Source of the DNA: an uncultured Clostridia bacterium
GTDB taxonomy: Bacteria > Bacillota > Clostridia > Christensenellales > Borkfalkiaceae
Direction of reading: 5' to 3'
NCBI GenBank assembly: GCA_947088135.1
Contig: CAMUFJ010000027.1
Span: forward strand, 1 to 24,294
DNA: 24,294 bases
Both the position numbers and the translations under genes were made by a program. This document shows, in pieces, positions 1 through 7,000 of the stretch. Below the pieces are notes generated by a model. That model searched no databases, was not told the origin of the DNA, and worked only from the letters and a program-made list of their open reading frames with translations. Position 1 is the first letter of the stretch; every line of letters begins with the position of its first letter.

Positions 1-17
1 GCCAAGGAGTATCTCGC

Positions 18-46
18 TTGACTAATTGCGACAAAATTGGTATAAT
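18..46 (+). promoter_or_regulatory. sigma-A promoter of the WYL-nuclease operon
   Basis: TTGACT (18-23) and TATAAT (41-46) are separated by exactly 17 bp. Transcription should start near 53, which gives a leader of about 20 nt carrying AAGGAGA before the ATG at 75. This rules out the in-frame TTG at 18 as a start codon, because that TTG is the -35 box. Confidence 0.85.
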
Positions 47-74
47 AACTCCATATCTCGACAAGGAGACAGAT

Positions 75-1067
75 ATGGATTCGTTTGAACCGAAAAAGCT
101 CGCGCTGTTGCGTATACTGCAAATATTAGAGCGTTATACCGACTGCGACCACCCATTAAAGCACGACGAAATTGTTAAGAAGTTGGAGAATAATTATAGT
201 ATTACCGTCGAAAGAAAAGCAATCGGGCGTAATATATCTCTTTTGCAAGAAGCCGGCTATGACATAGAAACCACGAAAAAAGGCTCATATCTTGCAAGTC
301 GTTTATTTGAAGATTCAGAGCTTCGTCTGCTTTCCGATAGCGTATTGGCAAGTCAACATATCACGGCAAAACATTCCAAAGAGTTGATAGAAAAGATCGC
401 GACTCTCTCCAATAAGTATTTCAAATCACATATCAAGAACGTATATTCGGTCAACGATTGGAACAAGTCCGAAAACGTTGCGCTGTTTTACAATATAGAA
501 ATAATCGACGAAGCAATCACAAATAATCGCAAAATTAAGTTTGAGTATAACAAATACGGTTTTGACAAAAAGTTACATCGCTCTGCAAGACATATAGCAA
601 GTCCGTATCAAATGATACTGCACAATCAACGCTATTTTTTAATGGCTTATCAGGAAAAATGGCAGCATATGCGCTATTTTCGGCTTGACAGAATAACGAA
701 TATCGAGCTTTTGCAAGAACCGGCAACCGATTTGCGGTCTATCGACGGATATAAAAACGGAATCGACTACAAACGATTTTCTTCCGCTTTGCCCTATATG
801 TTTTCCGATGAGCCCGAGCAAATTACCTTTTTGATAAACGGCGAATGGATGATCGACCAAATTGTAGATTGGTTCGGATTCGATTTTAAGATTGCCGAGC
901 AGGACGATAAAATATACGTTACCGTTAAGGCAAGTCCAGACGCTATGGAATATTGGGCTATGCAATATTTGAATAATGTGGAAATTTTGTCGCCTATGTC
1001 GTTGCGAGAACGAATAGCAAAAAACGTGAACGCGGCAAACAACAAATATAACGGAGAAAATCAATGA
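75..1067 (+). CDS. WYL-domain transcriptional regulator
   Basis: A 330-residue regulator of the DeoR-like HTH plus WYL type. The start at 75 is chosen because AAGGAGA lies just before it and the promoter -10 ends at 46. Residues about 8-70 form a winged helix (LLRILQILERYTD, then a recognition segment around ERKAIGRNISLLQEAGYDI). Residues about 140-215 form the WYL beta-barrel (KIKFEYNKYG, then SPYQMILHNQRYFLMAYQ and YFRLDRITNI). A C-terminal WCX-like segment follows. WYL regulators commonly control phage-defence loci and sense nucleic acid or nucleotide ligands; that is family knowledge. The stop overlaps the nuclease start by four bases (ATGA), so the two are translationally coupled. The gene is much more AT-rich than the genes after 3.1 kb. 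It is probably an autoregulator of its operon (inference). Confidence 0.9.
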   Translation: MDSFEPKKLALLRILQILERYTDCDHPLKHDEIVKKLENNYSITVERKAIGRNISLLQEAGYDIETTKKGSYLASRLFEDSELRLLSDSVLASQHITAKHSKELIEKIATLSNKYFKSHIKNVYSVNDWNKSENVALFYNIEIIDEAITNNRKIKFEYNKYGFDKKLHRSARHIASPYQMILHNQRYFLMAYQEKWQHMRYFRLDRITNIELLQEPATDLRSIDGYKNGIDYKRFSSALPYMFSDEPEQITFLINGEWMIDQIVDWFGFDFKIAEQDDKIYVTVKASPDAMEYWAMQYLNNVEILSPMSLRERIAKNVNAANNKYNGENQ

Positions 1068-2074
1068 AAATCTTATTCGATTTTGCAACAAAAGAACTTT
1101 CGCAAGATGCTTTTTTACGGTGGCTGTTTGAAAATTACGATGATCCCGAAATCGGTGAAGTCGCAAACCGCCTTTTGGGAAAATTTTGTGATTTCCGCGA
1201 GAACGAAAAAGTACAATCGCTTGAGACCGTGGCGCAATGGTGCAAAATTGATATATCGGTTTGGATGACTACAAGTCTTAATAGAAAGGTTGCGCTTTTT
1301 TTGGAAGATAAAACGTTTTCCAATGAACACAATCAGTTGTCGATTTACGACGAACACATCGATAATGTAAAAAATCACGGGATCTGCAAAATATTTTATA
1401 AAACGGACTTTGTAGAGGAGGAAGAAAAAAACAGAATACGCGATGCAAACAGTAAGAATATAGCCGATTGGAAAATTTTTGATATAAAAGATATTTATTC
1501 GTTTTTTGCCGACTATCTATTATCAACAAACATGATTTTATCTCAATATGCGGAACACATAAGAAAAATCCATGACAGTATTTGCAACTCAACCAAACCT
1601 AAGAAAAGCGATAATAATATCGATTTGTTAGCGTGGAAATCTTATTTTAATAATGTAGTAGTACCATCTTTGAAAGAAAATGGCTCTAAATATTGGTGTG
1701 GAGTTTGGAAGGCAGGACAATACCCATATGTAGTTCTATACATAAAGAAACTTGGCTATGGCGAACGCAAGATTCCTTATTTGGAAATACGCAGTAGGGA
1801 TTGCCAAGACAATTGCTTCAAGGCAAAGATTTTGTGTTACGGTATTGATGTAAAAGATATCCCCCAGCAACGCAATTTAATTGAAAATATTAAAGCATCA
1901 CCGAATTGGGAATGCAAACGTTTGCGGCAGCATAAGCGAGGAGCGGAAAACTATTTTCCAAAACAAGTAGGATTTTCACGAGACGGCTTAACTGCGATAA
2001 CAGATGAGGAATTCATAGAGTTAGTTGCAAATCATATTGAATTCTATTTGCAAGTTATGAAGGATTGGGAATAA
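1064..2074 (+). CDS. PD-(D/E)XK nuclease family protein
   Basis: A 336-residue protein with the core of a PD-(D/E)XK phosphodiesterase. The N-terminus (FATKELSQDAFLRWLFEN) is typical of the family that includes PDDEXK_4 proteins. The predicted catalytic residues are D63 (KIDISVW), then E81 and K83 in a hydrophobic strand (VALFLEDK), followed by the helix motif Q91-x3-Y95. All the metal-binding positions appear intact, so a DNA- or RNA-cleaving enzyme is expected. Residues about 175-336 form a second domain rich in aromatic and basic residues that I cannot assign; in such proteins it may bind the target or a partner. The start overlaps the WYL stop codon. The pairing with a WYL regulator suggests a defence or stress nuclease. 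The substrate is unknown. Confidence 0.8.
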   Translation: MKILFDFATKELSQDAFLRWLFENYDDPEIGEVANRLLGKFCDFRENEKVQSLETVAQWCKIDISVWMTTSLNRKVALFLEDKTFSNEHNQLSIYDEHIDNVKNHGICKIFYKTDFVEEEEKNRIRDANSKNIADWKIFDIKDIYSFFADYLLSTNMILSQYAEHIRKIHDSICNSTKPKKSDNNIDLLAWKSYFNNVVVPSLKENGSKYWCGVWKAGQYPYVVLYIKKLGYGERKIPYLEIRSRDCQDNCFKAKILCYGIDVKDIPQQRNLIENIKASPNWECKRLRQHKRGAENYFPKQVGFSRDGLTAITDEEFIELVANHIEFYLQVMKDWE

Positions 2075-2139
2075 CTATCCTATTTATGGGATAACCAATT
2101 TACTATAATCAACATATTAACAATAAGGAGACAAATTTT

Positions 2140-2307
2140 ATGGCAAAACAATGGCTTATACGATACTATTTGAATGAGGGAGCATACAAAACGGGTTGTC
2201 CCGCATTTACGGAAACGGTCAACGGCGATCGTAATTTCGCCGTAAATTGGGCGCAGAACAAGTTGAGAAATTCTCAATTCAAATTTTACGATTTGGTTGA
2301 AAAATAA
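2140..2307 (+). CDS. small protein of unknown function (55 aa)
   Basis: A 55-residue open frame beginning MAKQWLIRYYLNEG and ending FKFYDLVEK. It is preceded by a strong ribosome-binding site (AATAAGGAGACA, 2122-2132) eight bases before the ATG. It has no signal peptide or membrane segment, is rich in aromatic residues, and could be a small alpha/beta fold: an N-terminal strand (WLIRYYL) and a later helix (NFAVNWAQNKLRN). It lies 65 bp after the nuclease stop and 17 bp before the next small gene. A TATAAT at 2104-2109 lacks a convincing -35, so co-transcription with the nuclease is more likely. I do not recognise the family. It might be an accessory or inhibitor of the nuclease, which is speculation. 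Confidence 0.7.
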   Translation: MAKQWLIRYYLNEGAYKTGCPAFTETVNGDRNFAVNWAQNKLRNSQFKFYDLVEK

Positions 2308-2324
2308 TTTACGGGAGGTATAAT

Positions 2325-2513
2325 ATGAGTACGATTTCCAAGACAAGCAAATATTGTTGTACGTGTCAGCATTTTGGCGGTAAAGCTACGCTAAAAGGCA
2401 GCATCGTCGGATACGAGAACGACACACATGTTTGCAAGATAAGCGGAAGAGGAAATTGTGGGCAATCGGCTATGAACTCCGCTTGTCCGAAATGGCAAGA
2501 ACGCAAAAATTAA
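2325..2513 (+). CDS. small cysteine-rich putative zinc-binding protein (62 aa)
   Basis: A 62-residue protein with six cysteines. A CCTC cluster lies at residues 11-14 (YCCTCQHFGG), followed by C37, C45 and C54 (CPKW). The spacing suggests a treble-clef or ribbon-like zinc site. GGGAGGT is positioned just before the ATG. Short Cys-rich proteins of this general shape (CxxC...C...C...CPxW) occur in clostridial mobile elements and phage regions; I cannot name a family. It is the last gene of the AT-rich operon and is followed at once by a strong terminator. It may bind nucleic acid or another protein of the operon (inference). Confidence 0.75.
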   Translation: MSTISKTSKYCCTCQHFGGKATLKGSIVGYENDTHVCKISGRGNCGQSAMNSACPKWQERKN

Positions 2514-2520
2514 GTTTTTA

Positions 2521-2567
2521 ATAGCAAAGAGCGATTGAATAACTCAACCGCTCTTTGCTATTTATCT
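2521..2567 (+). terminator. intrinsic terminator closing the WYL-nuclease operon
   Basis: A 13-bp perfect stem (2521-2533 with 2549-2561, ATAGCAAAGAGCG and its complement), extendable inward with one mismatch, is followed by TTTATC. It starts 8 bp after the stop codon. Confidence 0.8.
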
Positions 2568-2576
2568 AAACCATAC

Positions 2577-2615
2577 GATAAAAGCGAATCCGTCTCCTAA
2601 TGGAAACGGGTTCGC
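2577..2615 (-). terminator. terminator of tRNA-Glu
   Basis: On the minus strand a stem GCGAACCCGT/ACGGATTCGC (arms 2606-2615 and 2584-2593, one G-U pair) is followed by TTTTATCG. It begins about 12 bp downstream of the encoded CCA of tRNA-Glu. Confidence 0.75.
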
Positions 2616-2627
2616 CTTTAACTTGTT

Positions 2628-2702
2628 TGGTGACCCTGCCGGGAATCGAACCCGGGATTGCGCCGTGAGAGGGCGCCGTCTTAACCGCTTGACCACAAGG
2701 CC
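2628..2702 (-). tRNA. tRNA-Glu (anticodon CTC)
   Basis: A 75-nt cloverleaf. Acceptor GGCCTTG pairs with CAGGGTC. The D arm contains CAAGCGGTTAAGAC. The anticodon stem GCGCC/GGCGC encloses loop CTCTCAC, giving anticodon CTC, which reads GAG (Glu). The T stem CCGGG/CCCGG encloses TTCGATT, and CCA is encoded. It has its own promoter and terminator. Its 3' end faces the AT-rich WYL-nuclease unit, the usual orientation for an element integrated at a tRNA. Confidence 0.95.
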
Positions 2703-2761
2703 TTAATGGAATTTTTTTGTCGATTGGCATAGAACCTGTGCAACAACCGATTGCATGGGTG

Positions 2762-2790
2762 ATTATACCATATTTCTTATCATCTTGCAA
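2762..2790 (-). promoter_or_regulatory. promoter of tRNA-Glu
   Basis: On the minus strand TTGCAA (2790-2785), a 17-bp spacer and a perfect TATAAT (2767-2762) lie about 60 bp before the mature tRNA. Confidence 0.8.
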
Positions 2791-2822
2791 CCGTTTTTCG
2801 GGTAAAAACAAGAAAATTTTGC

Positions 2823-3008
2823 AAAAACAAATTGACATCCGCCTGTGCCGCAGAGCGCAAAGGGTTAACCCGCTTCTCGCAGGTGGGTGCCGAGCGGAAG
2901 GGCGTCTGACTTTCCGTTTATAACAGACCTTGCATAGCCGACCCGACTCAAACTCCCGAATGATGACTGTGGATTACGCGCTCACGCTCTCCGTACACCG
3001 CAGGTGTC
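2823..3008 (-). ncRNA. ssrS: structured ncRNA, probable 6S RNA
   Basis: About 186 nt with no plausible coding frame. It runs from a clear minus-strand promoter (3043-3015) to a U-rich tail (AATTTGTTTTTG, complement of 2823-2833). The two ends pair: GACACCTGC at the 5' end with GCGGATGTC at the 3' end, and AGAGCG with CGCTCT further in. This gives one long interrupted rod. The apex has GTCTG/CAGAC. The 3' strand of the central region has a small hairpin CCTGC-GAGAA-GCGGG (complement of 2869-2883) followed by GTTAACCC. A rod of 180-200 nt with a central bubble and a 3'-strand mini-hairpin is the architecture of 6S RNA, which binds the sigma-A RNA polymerase holoenzyme. This rests on structure, not an alignment, so another structured RNA is possible. 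Confidence 0.5.
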
Positions 3009-3014
3009 GAACTC

Positions 3015-3043
3015 AGTATAGCAAATGTTGCGAAAAAAAGCAA
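3015..3043 (-). promoter_or_regulatory. promoter of the 6S-like RNA
   Basis: On the minus strand TTGCTT (3043-3038), 17 bp, then TATACT (3020-3015). The predicted start near 3008 coincides with the first base of the closing stem. Confidence 0.7.
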
Positions 3044-3103
3044 GAATCTGAGCAGGCTTTTAAGAGGAAAGAGAGGGGATTTTTGTCAGGGAACGGAAAT
3101 CAC

Positions 3104-3132
3104 TTTACGAATCTATCCGATTGTGTTATGAT
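3104..3132 (+). promoter_or_regulatory. promoter of the HMA protein (leaderless layout)
   Basis: TTTACG (3104-3109), 17 bp, TATGAT (3127-3132). The -10 box ends six bases before the ATG at 3139, so transcription should start at or next to the start codon. Confidence 0.7.
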
Positions 3133-3138
3133 AATGGC

Positions 3139-3363
3139 ATGAAACGGGTAATCGAAGTGACGGGAATGTGCTGTAAACGCTGTGCGGAGCGCGCGGAAAA
3201 GAAATTGCTTTTGCTGGACGGCGTGAGCGGTGCAAAGGCGAATTTCAAAAAGGGCGTGATTTACGTGGAAACGAGCCTTCCCGACGAGGCGCTGTCTGCT
3301 TGCGTGACGGAGGCGGGGTTCGAAGTGAAGGAGATCCGTGCGCGGAAAGGGATTTTCGGTTGA
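3139..3363 (+). CDS. heavy-metal-associated (HMA) domain protein, CopZ-like
   Basis: A 74-residue single HMA domain. The motif GMCCKRC (residues about 8-14) supplies the MxCxxC metal site seen in copper chaperones and P-type ATPase N-domains, with an extra Cys at the variable position. The remainder follows the ferredoxin-like beta-alpha-beta-beta-alpha-beta pattern: AERAEKKLLLLDGV, then GAKANFKKGVIYVE, then DEALSACVTEAGFEV. It probably binds Cu(I) or another soft metal in the cytoplasm. There is no Shine-Dalgarno sequence, and the promoter position predicts a leaderless mRNA, which fixes the start at 3139 rather than the in-frame ATG-less extension to 3121. No metal ATPase or CsoR/CopY regulator is nearby, so its partner is encoded elsewhere. 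Confidence 0.85.
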   Translation: MKRVIEVTGMCCKRCAERAEKKLLLLDGVSGAKANFKKGVIYVETSLPDEALSACVTEAGFEVKEIRARKGIFG

Positions 3364-3402
3364 AGCGCGCTAAACCTTTTTCGGAAAATTTCGCGCAAAC
3401 GC

Positions 3403-3431
3403 TTTACATTTTGCAAAAAGCAAGTTATAAT
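3403..3431 (+). promoter_or_regulatory. promoter of the ileS T-box leader
   Basis: TTTACA (3403-3408), 17 bp, TATAAT (3426-3431). It lies about 27 bp before the base of T-box stem I. Confidence 0.85.
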
Positions 3432-3437
3432 ATTATC

Positions 3438-3668
3438 AATTGAACATCGGCGTTTATAGAGGACGCGTCCGTTGCACGGAGGATTTACAGAGAGTCCCGC
3501 AAGGTGAAAGGGGATATTTCGTCGGCAACAGGGTATCACCTCTCAGCCTGCGGGGGGAATTACAGTAACTCCGCACGGGTTCGCAGTCCGTTATCTCTGC
3601 GGCAAATGATAGTTTGTTTTGGTGGTTAAAATGCCTTCGCGTATTCCGAAACGCGGAGGCTTTCGTGT
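3438..3668 (+). promoter_or_regulatory. T-box leader, Ile specifier (ileS)
   Basis: Stem I is closed by AGAGG (3458-3462) and CCTCT (3539-3543). The distal AG-bulge motif AGAGAG is at 3489-3494, followed by the GGTGAAAG loop region. The specifier reads ATC (3535-3537) followed by the conserved purine A, so it pairs with tRNA-Ile(GAU). The T-box sequence GGTGGT contains TGGT (3623-3626), complementary to the ACCA end of uncharged tRNA-Ile. GGCA (3601-3604) can pair with TGCC (3632-3635) as an antiterminator that excludes the terminator at 3633-3660. Uncharged tRNA-Ile should therefore turn on ileS. The specifier and the identity of the downstream gene agree. Confidence 0.85.
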
Positions 3669-3674
3669 TTTTTT
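3633..3674 (+). terminator. T-box-controlled terminator
   Basis: GCCTTCGCGT (3633-3642) pairs with ACGCGGAGGC (3651-3660) through one G-U pair, and is followed by TTTCGTGTTTTTTT. Its 5' arm shares bases with the T-box antiterminator. Confidence 0.85.
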
Positions 3675-3682
3675 CGCCGTGC

Positions 3683-3755
3683 TTTATTTTGTGAGATTCT
3701 CACGGTCGCTTTGGGCTCCCTGAGAATGACGAAAAATAAAACCTGAGAATGACGG
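3683..3755 (+). repeat. palindromic intergenic element with a direct repeat
   Basis: Nested inverted repeats TTTATTTT/AAAATAAA (3683-3690, 3733-3740) and ATTCTCA/TGAGAAT (3696-3702, 3721-3727) enclose GGTCGCTTTGGGCTCCC. The block CCTGAGAATGACG occurs twice (3719-3731 and 3742-3754). It resembles dispersed intergenic palindromes reading TTCTCA...GGTCGCTT...CCCT.AGAATGAC that occur in many bacterial genomes. Copy number cannot be judged from one window. Confidence 0.6.
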
Positions 3756-3789
3756 CGGTAAGTTAAAATCCTTTCCACAAGGGAGGTTG

Positions 3790-3841
3790 CCTTCCGCAGT
3801 GGGACAGCATTTGTCGAACTCATTTGACTTGTGCAGGAAGG
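3790..3841 (+). repeat. imperfect palindrome
   Basis: CCTTCCGCA (3790-3798) pairs with TGC-A-GGAAGG (3832-3841) with one bulge. The interior contains TGTCGAA and TTGAC segments that can pair. It is the second of five consecutive palindromic blocks between the T-box and ileS. Confidence 0.5.
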
Positions 3842-3846
3842 GTGAA

Positions 3847-3887
3847 TGCGGGCGAAATAAATGGTGCGCCCCTAAAATTCGCCCGCA
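3847..3887 (+). repeat. hairpin A of the ileS leader
   Basis: A 10-bp perfect inverted repeat TGCGGGCGAA (3847-3856) and TTCGCCCGCA (3878-3887) around a 21-base loop. Confidence 0.6.
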
Positions 3888-3939
3888 GAGGGAAATACTT
3901 GACTGTTAGCGCAAAGCGCGTGCAGTCACGGTTTCCCTC
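3888..3939 (+). repeat. hairpin B of the ileS leader
   Basis: Three nested perfect arms: GAGGGAAA/TTTCCCTC (3888-3895, 3932-3939), TGACTG/CAGTCA (3900-3905, 3923-3928) and GCGC-AAA-GCGC (3909-3919). It abuts hairpin A directly. Confidence 0.6.
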
Positions 3940-3943
3940 AAAT

Positions 3944-3983
3944 CACGGAAAATACTTTGCGCGTCAAGCAAAGTATTTTCGTG
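3944..3983 (+). repeat. hairpin C, 16 bp ahead of the ileS ribosome-binding site
   Basis: CACGGAAAATACTTTGC (3944-3960) pairs with GCAAAGTATTTTCGTG (3968-3983), giving 16 bp with one bulged G and a 7-base loop. It is not followed by a T tract, so it is not an ordinary terminator. It could affect mRNA stability or translation. Confidence 0.65.
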
Positions 3984-4010
3984 AACTTATTTGTGAATAA
4001 GGAGGTTTTT

Positions 4011-7000
4011 ATGTATCAAAAAGTAGACACGTCGCTCAATTTCGTGGAGCGGGAAAAGGAGATCATCGAGTTTTGGAAACAAAACGGGATCTTCGAAAAA
4101 TCCGTGGAAAAGAACGAGGGCGGGGAGGAGTTTTCTTTCTTCGACGGTCCTCCTACGGCGAACGGAAAACCGCACATCGGACATATTTTAACGCGGGTCA
4201 TGAAAGATATCGTTCCGCGCTATCAGACGATGAAGGGCAAGCACGTTTTGAGAAAGGCGGGCTGGGATACGCACGGGCTTCCCGTCGAGCTCGAAGTGGA
4301 GAAATCTTTGGGCATGGACGGCAAGCAGGATATCGAAAAATTCGGAATCGAGCCTTTTATCCAAAAATGCAAGCAGTCCGTTTGGAAATATCAGAGCGAG
4401 TGGGAGAAAATGTCCGCGCGCGTGGGATACTGGGTGGACATGGATCACCCGTACGTCACCTATCACGACGACTATATCGAATCGGAGTGGTGGGCGCTCA
4501 AAGAGATCCACAAGAAAGGTCTTCTCTATAAAGGGCACAAGATCGTGCCCTACTGCCCCCGTTGCGGAACGGCGATTTCTTCGCACGAAGTGGCGCAGGG
4601 TTACAAGCTCGTAAAGGAAACCTCGGCGGTGGCGCGCTTCCGCGTGAAAGGGAAAGACAACACTTTTATCCTTGCCTGGACAACCACGCCCTGGACGCTC
4701 CCCTCCAACGTTGCGCTCTGCATGAATCCCGACGAGGATTACGCGGAAATCGAGGCGGACGGCACGCGCTATATTTTGGCGGAGGCGCTCGTTCCCAAGT
4801 TCTTCGAGGAGTACAAGGTAATTGAAAAGCGCAAGGGGAAGGAGTACGAGGGTACGGCATACGAACCGCTCTTTTCCTATGCGGAAGCCGATTTGAGGGC
4901 GCAGAAGGGCTGGAAACGGGTGTACGAGGTCGTCTGCGACACCTACGTCACGCTCACGGACGGCACGGGCGTAGTGCATATCGCTCCCGCGTTCGGGCAG
5001 GACGACTACAACGTGGGCAAGCGTTACGGGCTTCCCGTGCTTTCGCTCGTGAACGAACAGGGCAAGTTCGACGCGCGCTGTCCAGAGCTTGACGGGCTGT
5101 TCATCAAAAAAGCCGACAAGACCGTGCTCGATATGCTCAAAGCGCAGGGAAAGCTCTTCAAGGCGTTGCCCTTCGAGCACGACTATCCCCATTGCTGGCG
5201 GTGCGACACTCCGCTCATGTACTATGCGCGGGAGAGTTGGTTTATCAAGACCACGGCGGTCAAGGATAAACTGATCGCTTCCAACCGCTCGGTGAATTGG
5301 ATCCCCGAGAGCATCAAAGAGGGAAGAATGGGGAATTTCCTCGAAAACGTCATCGATTGGGGACTCTCCCGCGACCGCTATTGGGGTACCCCTCTGCCCG
5401 TATGGGTTTGCGAGGATTGCGGCGAAATCGAGGTGATCGGCTCGCGCAAAGAACTTGCCGAAAAGTGCGGTGCGCCCGAAAATATCGAGCTTCACCGTCC
5501 TTATCTCGACGGACTCGAATGCAAATGTCCGCACTGCGGGGGGCGGATGAAACGCACGCCCGAGGTCATCGATTGTTGGTTCGATTCGGGCTCTATGCCT
5601 TTCGCGCAATACCATTATCCTTTTGAAAATAAAGATTTGTTCGAAAAGACGTTTCCCGCCGATTTTATTTCGGAGGCGGTGGATCAGACGCGCGGATGGT
5701 TCTATACCCTCCTCGTCATTTCCACCATTTTGTTCGACCGCGCGCCCTTCAAAAATTGCATCGTTTTGGGGCACGTGAACGACGCGAACGGGATTAAAAT
5801 GAGTAAGCATAAGGGGAACGTCGTCGACCCGTGGAGCGTGCTCGACAAGCAGGGCGCGGACGCCGTGCGTTGGTACTTCTACACGGGGAGCTTCCCGTGG
5901 ATCCCTTCCCGCTTCGGCGAGGAGGCGGTTTCCGAGGTGCAGCGCAAATATCAGGGCACGCTATGGAACAGTTATGCCTTCTTCACGCTTTACGCGGAAA
6001 TCGACGGATACGATCCCTCCAAATATAAGCTTTCCGACTGTAAGCTTACCCTCATGGATAAATGGGTATTGAGCAAGCTCAACACCCTTGTGGGGCGGGT
6101 AGATCGCTATTTGGCGGAATACGACATTACAAACAGCGCGCGGGAGATCCAGGAGTTCTCGGACGAGCTTTCCAACTGGTATGTGCGCCGCGGGCGGGAT
6201 CGCTATTGGGGAAGCGAGATGACGGAGGACAAGGCGGCGGCGTACACTACGCTCTATACCGTGCTCGTCACGCTTTCGAAGCTTACCGCTCCGTTCACGC
6301 CCTTCATGTCGGAAATGATCTATCAAAATCTTGTGCCTGCGTTCGACAAGAGCGCGCCCAAATCCGTACATTTGTGCGATTTCCCCGTTTGCGACGGGCG
6401 CGCCGTAGATCCCGATTTGGAAGCGGGCATGGAGGACGTTTTAAACGTGGTCGTGCTCGGGCGCGCGGCGCGCAATGCGGGCGCCATTAAAAACCGCCAA
6501 CCCCTTGCCGAAATGATCGTGGCGAGCGAACGCCCGCTCGGGCTTTCGGGAGAGCTTGCGGAGGTCGTGCTCGACGAGCTGAACGTGAAAAAACTGACCG
6601 TGTCGGGAAATGCCGAACAGCTCGTACGCTTCACTTTAAAACCGCAACTCAAAACGCTCGGCCCTAAGTACGGGAAGAAATTGAAAGCGATCGGCGAATT
6701 TTTGGCAAATTGCAACGCGGGCGAAGTGGTAAGCGCGGTGCGCGGCGGCGGGAGCTACACCGTCGATTTGGACGGCGAAGTGACGCTGACGGAAGAGGAC
6801 TTGCAGATTTTCACGCAGTCGGCGGAAGGGTATGCCTCCGCGTCCGATAACGGCATCACCGTCGCACTCGATACCAAGCTCGATGAAACGCTTTTGGACG
6901 AGGGATGCGAGCGCGAGCTCGTTTCCCGCATTCAAACCATGCGCAAGGAAGCAGGGTTCGAGGTGACAGACCGCATTTTCGTGTACTACGAGGGGGCGGG

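Noticed and set aside
18..74. N-terminal extension of the WYL protein from a TTG start
   Set aside because: The TTG is the -35 box of a consensus promoter, and transcription starts after it.
2104..2109. Internal promoter for the two small genes
   Set aside because: TATAAT is perfect, but no -35 box lies at 16-18 bp.
2566..2838. Open frame over tRNA-Glu
   Set aside because: It overlaps the tRNA and its promoter and terminator.
3438..3668. RNase P or tmRNA
   Set aside because: It lacks the conserved cores of either. The AGAGAG motif, ATC specifier, TGGT and terminator fit an ileS T-box instead.
3957..4010. 18-residue N-terminal extension of IleRS
   Set aside because: It begins inside hairpin C without a ribosome-binding site; ATG 4011 has AAGGAGG and gives the normal IleRS N-terminus.
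4188..5810. 540-residue open frame on the minus strand
   Set aside because: It lies entirely within ileS, whose HIGH and KMSKH motifs prove the other strand. The long frame is a by-product of GC-rich codon bias.
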